From: Bradyrhizobium sp. 186
Lineage (GTDB): Bacteria; Pseudomonadota; Alphaproteobacteria; Rhizobiales; Xanthobacteraceae
Length of the DNA stretch: 64,000 bases
NCBI RefSeq assembly: GCF_023101685.1
Contig: NZ_CP082164.1
Location: 1-64,000 of the forward strand
Direction: 5' to 3'
Position 1 is the first letter of the stretch. Every line of letters begins with the position of its first letter. Under the pieces are notes generated by a model that was not told the origin of the DNA, ran no database searches, and saw only the letters and a program-made list of their open reading frames with translations. Shown piece by piece: positions 1 to 9,971 of this stretch. The translations under genes were made by a program, and so were the position numbers.

Positions 1-855
1 ATGACCGTGATTGACGAACCGCAGCAGGAACAGACCAGCGTGGTCCCGCAGGGCCATCCGCGCATCCTGGCGCTCGCGAATCAGAAGGGCGGTGTGGGAA
101 AAACAACCACAGCGATCAATCTCGGCACGGCGCTCGCGGCGATCGGCGAGCGCGTCCTGATCGTTGATCTCGATCCGCAGGGCAACGCATCGACCGGGCT
201 CGGCATCGATCGCCGCAACCGCTCCTGCTCGACCTATGACGTGCTGATCGGCGAAGCGAGCCTGCGTGAGGCGGTGGTCGCCACCGCTGTGCCGCGGCTG
301 CACATCGCGCCCTCGACCATGGACCTCTCCGGCCTCGAGCTCGAGCTCGGCACCACACCCGGCCGCGCCTTCAAGCTGCGCGACGCGATCGGCTCGCTCA
401 ACAACAACGTCTCGCCGGACGCCGACTACACCTATGTGCTGATCGACTGCCCGCCCTCGCTCAACCTGCTCACGGTGAATGCGATGGCCGCGTCGGATGC
501 GATCCTGGTGCCGCTGCAATGCGAGTTCTTCGCGCTGGAGGGTCTGTCGCAACTGCTCCAGACGGTCGAGCAGGTGCGTTCGACGCTCAATCCGAACCTG
601 TCGATCCACGGCATCGTGCTGACCATGTTCGACTCGCGCAACAACCTCTCGAACCAGGTCGTCGCCGACGTCCGGCAGTTCATGGGCGAGAAGGTCTACA
701 AGACCATGATCCCGCGCAACGTGCGCATCTCGGAAGCGCCGTCCTACGGCAAGCCGGTGCTGGTCTACGATCTCAAATGCGTCGGCAGCGAAGCTTACTT
801 GCGGCTTGCCACCGAAGTGATCCAGCGCGAGCGCGAACTGCGCACCACGCATTGA
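1..855 (+). CDS. parA: Chromosome partitioning ATPase ParA
   Basis: ParA/MinD-type ATPase that uses ATP-dependent DNA binding to move ParB-parS origin complexes apart during chromosome segregation. A short variable N-terminus leads into the deviant Walker A motif KGGVGKTT (about residues 29-36, with the signature lysine at 29), then a Walker A' segment LIVDLDPQGN (~54-63) and a Walker B-like VLIDCPPS (~146). At 284 aa it has the usual length for chromosomal ParA (Soj). parB follows on the same strand after a 140-bp gap that carries a palindromic repeat, so the two are probably co-transcribed but translated separately. The ATG is the first base of the window, so upstream signals cannot be seen. 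Family assignment is very secure. Confidence 0.97.
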   Translation: MTVIDEPQQEQTSVVPQGHPRILALANQKGGVGKTTTAINLGTALAAIGERVLIVDLDPQGNASTGLGIDRRNRSCSTYDVLIGEASLREAVVATAVPRLHIAPSTMDLSGLELELGTTPGRAFKLRDAIGSLNNNVSPDADYTYVLIDCPPSLNLLTVNAMAASDAILVPLQCEFFALEGLSQLLQTVEQVRSTLNPNLSIHGIVLTMFDSRNNLSNQVVADVRQFMGEKVYKTMIPRNVRISEAPSYGKPVLVYDLKCVGSEAYLRLATEVIQRERELRTTH

Positions 856-860
856 ACGAC

Positions 861-943
861 GTAGGGTGGGCAAAGGCGTCTTCGCCGTGCCCACCATCTT
901 CCGCCACATAACCGGTGGGCACGCTTCGCTTTGCCCACCCTAC
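861..943. repeat. Intergenic palindromic repeat, family A (parA-parB gap)
   Basis: An inverted repeat fills most of the parA-parB gap. The outer arms GTAGGGTGGGCAAAG (861-875) and CTTTGCCCACCCTAC (929-943) are perfect complements, and inner GTGCCCACC/GGTGGGCAC arms make a second stem. A second copy lies at 12882-12964. In the transcript it would fold into a strong hairpin between the two partition genes. Confidence 0.85.
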
Positions 944-995
944 AATTCGAAATTCAGTTCTGGAGTGTTGCTACGTGAATCCAAGGGAGCTGGCG

Positions 996-1880
996 ATGGC
1001 CGACGAAGCGCGTTCGCGACTGGGCCGGGGTCTTGCGAGTCTGATCGGTGACGTCGGCGGCGAGGCGGCGCATGTCGAGCGGCCGCGCGCGCAGCGCAAG
1101 GTGCCGATCGAATTCATCAAGCCCAATCCGCGCAACCCGCGCCGCACCTTTTCCGAAGTCGAGCTCAAGGAACTCTCGGACTCCATCAAGCAGCACGGCG
1201 TGATCCAGCCGATCGTGGTGCGCCCGGTGAAGGGCGCGCAGGACCGCTACGAGATCATCGCCGGCGAGCGGCGCTGGCGCGCCTCGCAAATGGCCGGTCT
1301 GCATGAAGTGCCGATCGTGCCGGTTGACATCAGCGACAGCGATGCACTGGAGTTCGCGATCGTCGAGAACGTGCAGCGCGAAGACCTCAACCCGATGGAA
1401 GAGGCGCAGGGCTATCACGCGCTCGCCAACGAGTTCAAACGCAGCCAGGACGACATCGCAAGAGTCGTCGGCAAGAGCCGCAGCCATGTCGCCAACATGA
1501 TGCGGCTGACGAAGCTGCCGGGCGAAGTGCAGGCTTTCATCGCGACCGGTCAGTTGACCGCCGGGCATGCCCGCGCACTGATCGGCGTGCCCGATCCGCT
1601 CGCATCCGCCAAGCGCATCGTCGAGGAGGGCCTCAACGTCCGCCAGGCCGAGGCGCTCGCGCATGAAGAGGGCGTGCCGGAGCGCAAGCCGCAGAAGGCG
1701 CGCGTCGGGGCCAAGGAAAAGGACCCTGACACGATCGACCTGGAGAAACGCGTCAGCGATGCGCTCGGCCTCAAGGTCACCGTCAGCCACCGCGACCCCG
1801 GTGGCTCCGTGCAGATCAACTACCGCAACCTCGATCAGCTCGACGAGGTGATGCGTCGGCTCGCGAAGGGCGGGATCTAG
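996..1880 (+). CDS. parB: Chromosome partitioning protein ParB
   Basis: ParB/Spo0J-family CTPase clamp that binds parS sites, spreads on DNA and stimulates ParA. The N-terminus has the ParA-stimulating motif LGRGLASLIGD (~residues 8-18). A ParB/sulfiredoxin domain follows with the CTP-binding box GERRWRAS (~93), then a KorB-like helix-turn-helix region (SQDDIARVVGKSRSHVANM, ~150-168) and a C-terminal dimerisation domain. The ATG at 996 is preferred over an upstream in-frame start because AAGGGAG lies 8-14 bases before it and the protein then begins MADEARSRLGRGL as its relatives do. Length is 294 aa. No parS palindrome was noticed close by. Confidence 0.96.
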   Translation: MADEARSRLGRGLASLIGDVGGEAAHVERPRAQRKVPIEFIKPNPRNPRRTFSEVELKELSDSIKQHGVIQPIVVRPVKGAQDRYEIIAGERRWRASQMAGLHEVPIVPVDISDSDALEFAIVENVQREDLNPMEEAQGYHALANEFKRSQDDIARVVGKSRSHVANMMRLTKLPGEVQAFIATGQLTAGHARALIGVPDPLASAKRIVEEGLNVRQAEALAHEEGVPERKPQKARVGAKEKDPDTIDLEKRVSDALGLKVTVSHRDPGGSVQINYRNLDQLDEVMRRLAKGGI

Positions 1881-1993
1881 CCCTCTTTCCGTTCACCCTC
1901 ACCCTGAGAGCCGCGCGTTCCGCGCTTCAGGATGAGAGCATGCACCGTCCTGGTCAAAGGGCTCCTCGCAATGACGCATGGACAGAACCCGGC

Positions 1994-3022
1994 TCAGCCC
2001 CGTCGCTTCGCATTCGCAGCGATGGCCATCAGCGTGCGCTGTGCGATCGCGGCGGCGAGGGTGGATTGCTTGCGGGTGTCTAGCGCTGCAGTGGCGAGCT
2101 GCTCGATGATCCCCGCAAGCCGCGCCACGCTGAAATTGCGCAGCGCCGTTTCGACCGCCGGCTTTCGTGAAAAGTGCAGCCGTGGAAATCCGCCGTCGAG
2201 CACGGTGGAGGCGGGCGCGCCATCGGCGATGGCGAGCGCGGATTTGTGCAGCCATGCTGCCTGGCGCTGCGCGGCGGAGATGATCACGCCGGGATAGGTG
2301 CCGGCGATCATCGCCTTGGCGAATTCGTTCTCGACGATGTCCGGCCGGCCGGCGAAGGCGCCGTCGACGATCGGATCGAGTTTCAGCTCGGAGGCGTCGG
2401 CCACCACGGCCATCACGTCATCCAGCGTGATCTCGCCCTTGCCGTGGGCGTAGAGCGTGAGCTTGCGCAGCTCGTTGCGCGAGGCCTGGCGGTCGCCGCC
2501 GAGAAAGGACATCAGCGCAGCGCGGGCGTCCTGCGCGATGCGCAAGTTCGCGATGCGGAGCTCGTCCTCCATCAGCTTGGCCAGGTCGCGCTCGGTGTCG
2601 GGATAGCAGCCGATCGCCACGGCCATCTTGGCGCGCTCGCATGCTTTGCGCAGCGGCGACTCCGGACGCAGCTCGCCGGCCTCGATCACGATCCGGCAAT
2701 CCCTGACGGACATCTCCGCCAGCGTGTCGATGCCGCTGGCAAAACTGCGTGAGCCGGCACGCACGCGGATGGCGCGGCGACCGCCGAACAACGGGACGGT
2801 CATTGCTTCATCGACCAGACGCGACGGTTCAGCGGAGAGCTCGTCGCCGTCGAGTTTCACCAGCGAGAACGGATCGTTGGGGTCGTCGACGGCGGAGGCG
2901 ATCAGTGCATCGGCGCGTTCGCGCACGAGACCGGCATCAGGACCATAGAGCAGGATGATTGGTCGGCCCGCGTCGGGCCGGGCCAGGAAGGCGTCGATCT
3001 CTTTTCCGCGCAGCGCGACCAT
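1994..3022 (-). CDS. holA: DNA polymerase III subunit delta (HolA)
   Basis: Delta subunit of the clamp loader, which opens the beta sliding clamp during replication. The 342-aa protein starts MVALRGKEIDAFLARPD and continues with IILLYGPDAGLVRERADAL, the RuvA/AAA-like N-terminal region of alphaproteobacterial HolA. The Walker A is degenerate, as expected for delta, which does not hydrolyse ATP. The C-terminal helical collar domain includes WLHKSALAI. A GTG four codons upstream (3034) is in frame, but the ATG at 3022 is preferred. It lies downstream of lptE and leuS on the same strand, separated from lptE by a palindromic repeat. This leuS-lptE-holA order is typical of rhizobia. Confidence 0.93.
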   Translation of the reverse strand: MVALRGKEIDAFLARPDAGRPIILLYGPDAGLVRERADALIASAVDDPNDPFSLVKLDGDELSAEPSRLVDEAMTVPLFGGRRAIRVRAGSRSFASGIDTLAEMSVRDCRIVIEAGELRPESPLRKACERAKMAVAIGCYPDTERDLAKLMEDELRIANLRIAQDARAALMSFLGGDRQASRNELRKLTLYAHGKGEITLDDVMAVVADASELKLDPIVDGAFAGRPDIVENEFAKAMIAGTYPGVIISAAQRQAAWLHKSALAIADGAPASTVLDGGFPRLHFSRKPAVETALRNFSVARLAGIIEQLATAALDTRKQSTLAAAIAQRTLMAIAANAKRRG

Positions 3023-3036
3023 GTTGCCTAACACTC

Positions 3037-3125
3037 GTCATTCCGGGCGCGCGCAAGGCGCGAACCCGGAATCCAGAGGTGGAGGATCGAGATTCCGGGT
3101 TCACGCTTCGCGTGCCCGGAATGAC
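3037..3125. repeat. Intergenic palindromic repeat, family B
   Basis: The two ends are inverted copies: GTCATTCCGGG at the left, CCCGGAATGAC at the right. Inside are a second pair, AACCCGGAATC and GATTCCGGGTT. Related copies occur at 27712-27805, 41053-41148 and 46535-46574. Confidence 0.85.
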
Positions 3126-3133
3126 AAAGGTAA

Positions 3134-3685
3134 TTACGTGCCCGCGGTGAAGAACGAGGCGAGCCGGGTCGTGATGTTCTCGGCGATCTCGTTGGCGGCA
3201 CGATCCTCGGCATCGCGAACGGCACGGTTACGCGAGAAGCGCTGGTAGGAGCCGGGCATGTCATAGGACACGCGCGAGAACGTGCTGCCGGTCATCACCG
3301 ACTTGTTGGTCGCGATCTCGATCAGGTTGTACTGGGCGTCGATGCCGTAGTTTTCGCTGGTCGGCAGACCGGTACTGGGATCGACTATCAGGGACGACCT
3401 GCTGGAGTTGAAGCGCAACACCAGGCGGTGGGTCGGCGGCATACCCGTGGCAGTGCCGTAGAGCTTAAAGGCAAGGGAGTTACGGATCTCCACCCCGACG
3501 CGGGCCTCGCGAGAAGCATTGGCCTTGTCCACCGGCGGGAGATCGATCCCCATCAGCTTTTCGCGCAGGCCGGGGGTACCGTCGGTATGCTCGGCATACA
3601 TCGGCTGGAAGCAGCCGGCCGTCAGCGCCGCCAATGCGGCGACCGCCAGCAAGCGGGCTGCGATGCGGATCCTAGCCGACAACAT
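3134..3685 (-). CDS. lptE: LPS-assembly lipoprotein LptE
   Basis: Outer-membrane lipoprotein that plugs the LptD barrel and helps place lipopolysaccharide in the outer leaflet. It has a signal peptide with a lipobox: the hydrophobic stretch [14 protein letters not shown] ends at Cys25, the predicted lipidated residue. It is 183 aa, normal for alphaproteobacterial LptE. Its first bases overlap the 3' end of leuS by 14 bp on the same strand, so the two are translationally coupled, an arrangement conserved in rhizobia together with holA. The sequence diverges fast in this family, so the call rests on lipobox, size and context as well as similarity. Confidence 0.87.
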   Translation of the reverse strand: MLSARIRIAARLLAVAALAALTAGCFQPMYAEHTDGTPGLREKLMGIDLPPVDKANASREARVGVEIRNSLAFKLYGTATGMPPTHRLVLRFNSSRSSLIVDPSTGLPTSENYGIDAQYNLIEIATNKSVMTGSTFSRVSYDMPGSYQRFSRNRAVRDAEDRAANEIAENITTRLASFFTAGT

Positions 3686-6296
3686 TCACGATCCTCTTGG
3701 GGACGATGATCACCTTGCGGACGGGCTTGCCGTCCAGGGCCAGCTTTACCGCATCGAGGGCCAAAACGGCAGCCTCGATTTCCGGATTCTGGGCCGCTGT
3801 TGCAACCGTGACCTCACCCCGTTTTTTGCCGTTGACCTGAACCACCAGGGTCACGGCGTCTTCAACCAGCAAATCGCGTTCGATTTGCGGCCAATTGGCC
3901 TCGGAAACCAGCCCCGGCTGGCCCAGCAGCTGCCAGCACTCCTCGGCCAGATGCGGCATCATCGGCGAGAACAGCTGGACCAGGATATGGCCGGCTTCCC
4001 GGATCGCCCAGGCGAGGTCAGGGGCAGGCTGGCCGGGCCGCTGTAGCGCCTCGGACAGGGCATTGGCGAATTCGCGGATATGGGCGAGGCAGACGTTGAA
4101 GTGCAGCCGCTCGATGCCGGTGGTGATCTTGTCCAGCGCGCCATGGGCGGCCTTGCGCAGGGCGGTCGCATCCGGGCCGAACGAAGCTGGCCGGGCCGCC
4201 GGCGCGCCCTTGCCAAGTTCCGCAGCCTCGTTCACCAGCCGCCACAACCGCTGCACGAAGCGCGAGGCGCCTTGGACGCGCTCGTCGCTCCAGATCACGT
4301 CGCGGTCGGGCGGGGAGTCCGACAGCATGAACCAGCGCGCGACGTCGGCGCCGTAGGTCTCGATGATGTCGTCGGGGTCGACCGTGTTCTTCTTCGACTT
4401 CGACATCTTCTCGATCGCGCCGATCTGGATGTCTTCGCCGGTTGCCAGCAGCGTGGCGCGGCGGCCGTTGCCGCCGGTCTCGATCTTCACTTCGACCGGC
4501 TGAACATAGGTGCCGTCGGCCTTCTGGTAGGTCTCGTGCACCACCATTCCCTGCGTGAACATGCCGGCGAACGGCTCGTCCATCGCGATGTGGCCGGTCG
4601 CCTTCATCGCGCGCACGAAGAAGCGGCTGTAGAGCAGATGCAGGATCGCATGCTCGACGCCGCCGATATACTGGTCGACCGGCATCATCCGGTTCGCGAC
4701 CGCAGGCGTCGTCGGCGCGTTCTCGTTCCAGGGATCGGTGAAGCGCGCAAAGTACCAGGACGAATCCACGAAGGTGTCCATGGTGTCGGTTTCGCGCAGC
4801 GCCTTAGCCCCGCATTGCGGGCACGCCACGTGCTTCCAGCTCGGATGATGGTCGAGCGCGTTGCCCGGCTTGTCGAAGGTCGCATCGTCCGGCAGCTTCA
4901 CCGGCAAGTCTACATCCGGCACCGGCACCACATCGCACTTCGGGCAGTGGATGACGGGAATCGGGCAGCCCCAATAGCGCTGGCGTGAAATGCCCCAGTC
5001 GCGCAGGCGGAAATTCACCTGACGCTCGCCGACCGGCGCGTTGCCGCGCAGCTCGTTTTCCAGGCGTTTCGCGACTTCGTCCTTGGCCTGCTCGATGGTC
5101 ATGCCGTCGAGGAAGCGCGAATTGATCATGCGGCCGTCGCCGTCATAGGCGGTGTCGGTGATCACGAAACTCTTCGGGTCCTGGCCCTCGGGGCACACCA
5201 CCGGCGTGTTGCCGAGATTGTACTTGTTGACGAAGTCGAGGTCGCGCTGGTCGTGCGCGGGGCAGCCGAAGATCGCGCCGGTGCCGTATTCCATCAGCAC
5301 GAAGTTGGCGACATAGACCGGCAGCTTCCAGGTCGGATCGAACGGGTGAATCGCACGGATGCCGGTATCAAAACCCTGTTTCTCGGCGGTGTCGATGATC
5401 TCCTGGGCCGTGCCCATCCGCTTGATCTCGCCGATGAACTCGGCGAGCTTCGGATTCTTTGCGGCGGCCGCCTGTGCCAGCGGATGATCGGCCGAGATCG
5501 CCATGAATTTTGCGCCGAACAGCGTGTCGGGGCGCGTCGTGAAGATCTTCAGCTCGCTCTCGCCGGCCGGCGTCGTCACGGTGTCCAGCGCAAAGCGGAC
5601 AAGCAAGCCTTCCGAGCGGCCGATCCAGTTGCGCTGCATCAGCCGCACCTTGTCGGGCCAGCGGTCCAGTCCATCCAGCGCGGCGAGCAGCTCCTGCGAG
5701 TACTTCGTGATCTTGAAGACCCACTGGTTCATTTCCCGTTGTTCGATAACGGCTCCTGAACGCCAGCCACGGCCGTCGATCACCTGCTCGTTGGCGAGCA
5801 CGGTCATGTCGACGGGGTCCCAGTTCACCTTGCGCTTCTCGCGCTCGGCGAGGCCGGCGCGCATGAAGTCCAGAAACATCTTCTGCTGATGCTTGTAATA
5901 GCTGGGATCGCAGGTCGCGATCTCCCGGCTCCAGTCCAGCGACAGCCCGATCGAGCGGAGCTGCTTCCTCATCGCGGCGATGTTGTCGTAGGTCCAGGCT
6001 TTCGGTGCGACCTTGCGCTCGATGGCGGCGTTTTCGGCCGGCAGGCCGAAGGCGTCCCAGCCCATCGGGTGCAGCACGTTGAACCCCTTGGCGCGCATGA
6101 AGCGGGCCAGCACGTCGCCGAGCGTGTAGTTCCGGACATGGCCGATATGGATGCGCCCGGATGGGTAGGGGAACATCTCGAGCACGTAGTATTTCGGGCG
6201 CGAATCGTCGTTCCTGGAGACGAAGATCGCCTGTTCGTCCCAGGCGGCTTGCCAGCGCGGTTCGGCGTCGCGGGCGTTATAGCGTTCGGAGGTCAT
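3672..6296 (-). CDS. leuS: Leucyl-tRNA synthetase
   Basis: Class I aminoacyl-tRNA synthetase that charges tRNA-Leu. The HIGH signature is in [15 protein letters not shown] near residues 43-57, and KMSKS appears in [10 protein letters not shown] in the C-terminal half. The CP1 editing domain is present, with the threonine-rich segment [10 protein letters not shown] and [10 protein letters not shown] zinc-ribbon-like segment has CPKC and CPQCG. At 874 aa it is full length, and WGCPIP and tRNA-binding C-terminal regions are intact. It is probably the first gene of the leuS-lptE-holA group. Confidence 0.98.
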   Translation of the reverse strand: MTSERYNARDAEPRWQAAWDEQAIFVSRNDDSRPKYYVLEMFPYPSGRIHIGHVRNYTLGDVLARFMRAKGFNVLHPMGWDAFGLPAENAAIERKVAPKAWTYDNIAAMRKQLRSIGLSLDWSREIATCDPSYYKHQQKMFLDFMRAGLAEREKRKVNWDPVDMTVLANEQVIDGRGWRSGAVIEQREMNQWVFKITKYSQELLAALDGLDRWPDKVRLMQRNWIGRSEGLLVRFALDTVTTPAGESELKIFTTRPDTLFGAKFMAISADHPLAQAAAAKNPKLAEFIGEIKRMGTAQEIIDTAEKQGFDTGIRAIHPFDPTWKLPVYVANFVLMEYGTGAIFGCPAHDQRDLDFVNKYNLGNTPVVCPEGQDPKSFVITDTAYDGDGRMINSRFLDGMTIEQAKDEVAKRLENELRGNAPVGERQVNFRLRDWGISRQRYWGCPIPVIHCPKCDVVPVPDVDLPVKLPDDATFDKPGNALDHHPSWKHVACPQCGAKALRETDTMDTFVDSSWYFARFTDPWNENAPTTPAVANRMMPVDQYIGGVEHAILHLLYSRFFVRAMKATGHIAMDEPFAGMFTQGMVVHETYQKADGTYVQPVEVKIETGGNGRRATLLATGEDIQIGAIEKMSKSKKNTVDPDDIIETYGADVARWFMLSDSPPDRDVIWSDERVQGASRFVQRLWRLVNEAAELGKGAPAARPASFGPDATALRKAAHGALDKITTGIERLHFNVCLAHIREFANALSEALQRPGQPAPDLAWAIREAGHILVQLFSPMMPHLAEECWQLLGQPGLVSEANWPQIERDLLVEDAVTLVVQVNGKKRGEVTVATAAQNPEIEAAVLALDAVKLALDGKPVRKVIIVPKRIVNVVG

Positions 6297-6664
6297 GGAA
6301 TCGTTGGTTTTTCGTGAGTTCGAGCCGGTCTGAAGACGGCGGACTAGGCCACAAAAGCGGCCGTGGGGTCAACGGGTTGGATACCCGCGACGGTTTGCCG
6401 GAGCGCCGTGGCGATGCATGGTCGGGACGGCTGGCGGGGGGCCGATGGGCGGCGATCCCAGCCCGACCCTCATCACGCGCGGGCACGTCAGTTTGGCGGC
6501 ATGTCCGGATATTCGCATCCGAATCATCTCGCCTCAGGTTGTGCGGCGCCGGTTCCAATGAAAATGTACCCCGGCGCAATAGAGCGCTTCGCAGCATTCT
6601 GTCATGTCGGGACGAATGCAGGCTTTGTCGATTCCGATCTGACTGCCGCCGCCGCCGGGCGATA
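6297..6664. other. 368-bp intergenic region without a supported gene
   Basis: This stretch lies between the start of leuS and the stop codon of the diguanylate cyclase gene. Short open frames cross it on both strands, but none has a recognisable domain or a convincing ribosome-binding site. It should contain the leuS promoter. No RNA gene was recognised. Confidence 0.5.
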
Positions 6665-8362
6665 TTAACCCGCCATCATCATCTCGGCCGCACCGTTCTC
6701 CACGTGCACGATGCCGTGCTCGACGACATTATTGCGGCCGCGGTGCTTGGCTGCGTAGAGCGCGGCATCTGCCGCTTCGATCAGATCACCCGGGCGCAGG
6801 GTCTCGTTGGGCCGCGTCGCGGCGACGCCGATCGAGACGGTAACGATCATGTGGTTCGAGGTGATGTGCGGCAGGCAAAGCTTCAGCACGGCTGCGCGCA
6901 CCTGTTCGCCGATCTCGAGGGCGCGCGTCAGATCGGTGTTCGGCAGCAGCAGGCAGAATTCCTCGCCGCCGTAGCGTGCCGCAAAGCCCATCGTGTCGGC
7001 CGCGATGCCGGACAACGATTCGCCGAGCCGGGTCAGGCAGGAATCGCCCTCGAGGTGGCCGTAGGTGTCGTTGAACAGCTTGAAATGGTCGACGTCGATC
7101 ATTAGCAGCGCCAGGTCGCTGTCATACTGCTGCGCGCGCATCCATTCGAAATCGAGCCGGCTCTGGAAACCTCGGCGATTGGCGAGGCCCGACAGCATGT
7201 CGATCGACGCCATCACCGTCAGCCTGTCGTTGCTCGCGATCAGCTCGCGCTCGCGCTGGCTCAATTGCGCCGCCATCGCATTGAGCGCGCGTGCCAGCGG
7301 CACGAATTCGGACGGCAGGCGATTGCGCGCGGCGCGGGCCGACAAATCACCTTCGCCGAGACGTTTGGCCATGTCCGCGAGCATCTCGATCGGCTTGATC
7401 ACGAGCTTCTCGGCGGCGATCAGCGCGCCGAGCAGAACGAACACGACGACGAAGGCGAGCTGGAGATAGGCGGTGCGGATGTCGCGGCTGACCGCCGCAG
7501 ACACCTTGTCCTCGTCGATACTGGCGATCAGGCGGGCGTTGGTGCCGGCAATGCGGATGTAGCTGACCGCACGCCGGGAGCCGTCGGCGGCCAGGAAAGA
7601 CAGCGAGCCCTCGTCCTGGTCCGAACGCAACGCCTTGTCGGCGATCGCCGACATCAGCGGCATGTTGTCCAGGGGCCGGCCTACCGCGCTGTGCTGGTCG
7701 GCGGGCGCGGCCAGCACGGTGCCGGCGCTGTCGACCAGCACCGCGGTGATGCCGGCGCGGCCGCCGAGATTGCTCATGACCTTCGACATCCAGTCGAGAT
7801 TGACCGTTGCCAGCACGACGGCATCGGATACGCCGCTGAACGCGGACACCGGATAGACCGCCATGACGGTCGGTGCCGGCACGGGCCGCGACAGGATGAA
7901 GTCGCTGAGAACGAAGCGGCCGGTTTCCTGCGCCTGCTGGAAATAAGGCCGGTCGCTGAGGTCGAGGCCGACATACATGTTATTGGTCGCGCACTGGATG
8001 CGTCCGTCCTGACCGGCGATCAACAACGTGCGGATCCAGGGAAGGCTCGACGGCAGGCTCGCGCGCAGCACGTCGCAGCTCTTGCTGATGCCGCCGGCGG
8101 AGGCGCGGATGAAGGCTTCCGATTTCAAGATGGTCTCGACCGATGAGATCACCTCGCGCTGCGCATCGGCGCTGTGCCTTGCGACGGTGGTGAATTCGGC
8201 CGCGGCCTGCGCGATCTGCTTCGCCCGCGTGTCTTCGAGCGAACGGATGCGCTCGAGCATCAAGGGCGCCACCAGAATCACCGCGAGCAACGCAAGCCGC
8301 GCCCGGATTCCGAGGACCTGCTTGAGTTTTGCTCGTTTGCGGTTGAAACTGACGTTTGCCAT
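6665..8362 (-). CDS. Membrane-bound diguanylate cyclase (sensor-HAMP-GGDEF)
   Basis: Synthesises c-di-GMP from two GTP in response to a periplasmic signal. In order: an N-terminal membrane helix (LALLAVILVAPLML), a periplasmic dCache-like sensor (~35-280, with DLSDRPYFQQA typical of such domains), a second membrane helix (LAFVVVFVLLGALIAA), a HAMP domain, and a C-terminal GGDEF domain. The active-site motif is GGEEF within AARYGGEEFCLLLP, so catalysis is plausible. At the inhibitory I-site position five residues before GGEEF there is DTMG instead of RxxD, so product feedback is probably absent. The ATG at 8362 (MANVSF) is chosen; another in-frame ATG at 8380 would add six residues. It stands alone between leuS and the divergent yggS-type gene. 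Confidence 0.9.
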   Translation of the reverse strand: MANVSFNRKRAKLKQVLGIRARLALLAVILVAPLMLERIRSLEDTRAKQIAQAAAEFTTVARHSADAQREVISSVETILKSEAFIRASAGGISKSCDVLRASLPSSLPWIRTLLIAGQDGRIQCATNNMYVGLDLSDRPYFQQAQETGRFVLSDFILSRPVPAPTVMAVYPVSAFSGVSDAVVLATVNLDWMSKVMSNLGGRAGITAVLVDSAGTVLAAPADQHSAVGRPLDNMPLMSAIADKALRSDQDEGSLSFLAADGSRRAVSYIRIAGTNARLIASIDEDKVSAAVSRDIRTAYLQLAFVVVFVLLGALIAAEKLVIKPIEMLADMAKRLGEGDLSARAARNRLPSEFVPLARALNAMAAQLSQRERELIASNDRLTVMASIDMLSGLANRRGFQSRLDFEWMRAQQYDSDLALLMIDVDHFKLFNDTYGHLEGDSCLTRLGESLSGIAADTMGFAARYGGEEFCLLLPNTDLTRALEIGEQVRAAVLKLCLPHITSNHMIVTVSIGVAATRPNETLRPGDLIEAADAALYAAKHRGRNNVVEHGIVHVENGAAEMMMAG

Positions 8363-8471
8363 CTTCGCGACCCACCCCATCTGGCAAGGTAAAGCGAAGG
8401 GTTCAAAAACCCTTTCGTGAACTCGGTAAAATTGGAACTACCTCCGCAACAATCAGTGCCGAGCCGACATC

Positions 8472-9161
8472 ATGACCGAAGCCAACGCCGTGCCGCTAAC
8501 CGCTCATTCACCAAACGGGCTCGCCGCCGTGGAAGCGGAAATCGCGCGCGCCTGCAAGGAAGCGCGGCGCGAGCGGAGCTCGGTGACGCTGATCGCGGTG
8601 TCCAAGACTTTCGCCGCGGATGCAATTACCCCGGTTATCGGCGCCGGACAGCGCGTATTCGGCGAGAATCGTGTGCAGGAGGCCAAGGGCAAGTGGCCTG
8701 AGTTAACGTCTGCTTACCCGGATATCGCGCTGCACCTGATCGGGCCGCTGCAATCCAACAAGGCGAAAGAGGCGGTGGCGCTGTTCGATGCCATCCATTC
8801 GGTTGACCGTCCGAGCATTTGCCAAGCGTTAGCCAAGGAAATCGAATCCCAGAACAAGCACCCGCAGCTGTTCGTCCAGATCAATACCGGCGAGGAGGCG
8901 CAGAAGGCCGGCGTCGCGCCCGGCGAGGCCGACGCCTTCCTCGCGAACTGCCGCGACACCTATGGGCTGACCATCTCCGGGTTGATGTGCATTCCGCCGG
9001 TCGACGAGCCGCCGGCGGCGCACTTCGCGCTGACGGCCAAGATCGCCGCGCGCAACGGTTTGACAAATCTCTCGATGGGCATGAGCGCCGATTTTGCCAC
9101 CGCCATCATGCTCGGCGCCACGCATGTGCGCGTGGGGTCGGCGATCTTCGGGCATCGGTGA
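8472..9161 (+). CDS. YggS/PROSC-family PLP homeostasis protein
   Basis: Pyridoxal-phosphate-binding protein of the YggS/YlmE/PROSC family, thought to buffer PLP and affect amino-acid pools; no enzymatic reaction is established. It is a single-domain alanine-racemase-like TIM barrel of 229 aa. The PLP lysine is in LIAVSKTFAADAI (~residue 40). Other conserved segments are FGENRVQEAKGKW, LHLIGPLQSNKAKEA, IHSVDRPSICQALA, INTGEEAQKAG and GMSADFATAIMLGATHVRVG, which bind the cofactor phosphate. In many bacteria this gene sits near division genes; here its neighbour is a hydratase gene on the opposite strand, 18 bp away tail to tail. Confidence 0.95.
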   Translation: MTEANAVPLTAHSPNGLAAVEAEIARACKEARRERSSVTLIAVSKTFAADAITPVIGAGQRVFGENRVQEAKGKWPELTSAYPDIALHLIGPLQSNKAKEAVALFDAIHSVDRPSICQALAKEIESQNKHPQLFVQINTGEEAQKAGVAPGEADAFLANCRDTYGLTISGLMCIPPVDEPPAAHFALTAKIAARNGLTNLSMGMSADFATAIMLGATHVRVGSAIFGHR

Positions 9162-9179
9162 CGGCGGAGTGCGCGGCGC

Positions 9180-9965
9180 CTACGCGAACCCCACCGACAC
9201 TTTTCCCAACACGCCAAAATCCACCGCAAATTGATCGCCGGCCTGGATCGGCAGCGGCGGATGACACGTGCCTGTCGTCACCACCTCCCCTGCCCTCAAG
9301 GTGAGGCCGAGCCCGCGCAGCTCGTTGGCAAGCCAGGCCAGCGCAACACGGGGGTCGCCGAGAACGTTCCTGCCGTGGCCGACGTAGCGCTGATCGCGCA
9401 GCACGGTCACGGGCCGCTCCTCGACGAGATCCATCGCGCGCCAATCGGCCCTGGCCGGCGCGCCCAGCACGAACAAATGCGCGCAGGCGTTGTCGGCGAT
9501 GAGCTGGGCTTCGCCGGCGCTGGCGAAATCGGCAAAGCGCGAATCCGGAATCTCGATCGCGGGATGCAAGGTGTCGACGGCGGCGAGCACCTCGTCCACG
9601 CCGTAGGGCTCCGCGCGCGGCGGCAGATCGCGCCCCATGCGGAAGGCGAATTCAGGTTCGCCGACGCGCATCTCGTTGCCCTTCATCGACGCGGTGCCGC
9701 CATCGGCAATGACGGTGTCGCTTAAGATGCGTCCAGCCATCGGGCCCGCCACGTTGATATGCTTCTGTCCGGCCTCGCTGGTTGCCGCGATCTTCCAGCC
9801 GAACAGTTTTGCGGCCGATTGCGTTTCGAGCGCGGCCTGCACGGCGTAGCCCTCGACGCGGCTCTGTGGGCGCAGAGAAATCTCCAGCGTGTCAAGCTTG
9901 GTGCCGTCACACCAATGTTGAACGAGGGCGCGCGATGCGGCGGCGATCTGATCCTTGTCGAGCAT
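9180..9965 (-). CDS. FAH-superfamily 2-keto-4-pentenoate hydratase-like protein
   Basis: Belongs to the MhpD/2-oxopent-4-enoate hydratase branch of the fumarylacetoacetate hydrolase superfamily, which adds water to 2-hydroxy-dienoates in aromatic meta-cleavage pathways. Recognisable segments are GWKIAATSEAGQKHINV, the metal-site region VGEPEFAFRMGRDL with Glu-x-Glu (EPE), LHPAIEIPDSRFADF and the C-terminal VVTTGTCHPPLPI. Length is 261 aa, standard. No other aromatic-degradation gene is nearby, so the physiological substrate is unknown. It ends 18 bp from the oppositely oriented yggS-type gene and starts only 6 bp after the stop of the L,D-transpeptidase gene, so those two are probably one transcript. 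Confidence 0.88.
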   Translation of the reverse strand: MLDKDQIAAASRALVQHWCDGTKLDTLEISLRPQSRVEGYAVQAALETQSAAKLFGWKIAATSEAGQKHINVAGPMAGRILSDTVIADGGTASMKGNEMRVGEPEFAFRMGRDLPPRAEPYGVDEVLAAVDTLHPAIEIPDSRFADFASAGEAQLIADNACAHLFVLGAPARADWRAMDLVEERPVTVLRDQRYVGHGRNVLGDPRVALAWLANELRGLGLTLRAGEVVTTGTCHPPLPIQAGDQFAVDFGVLGKVSVGFA

Positions 9966-9971
9966 GTGTCC

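Noticed and set aside
1..1880. A parS site near parAB
   Set aside because: I looked for the TGTTTCACGTGAAACA palindrome around parA and parB and did not see one; a full search could not be run, so absence is not claimed.
6310..6340. A tRNA T-arm-like GTTCGAGCC near leuS
   Set aside because: No matching acceptor, D or anticodon arms around it.
6363..6668. 101-aa open frame upstream of leuS
   Set aside because: No domain, no ribosome-binding site, low-complexity sequence; treated as intergenic.
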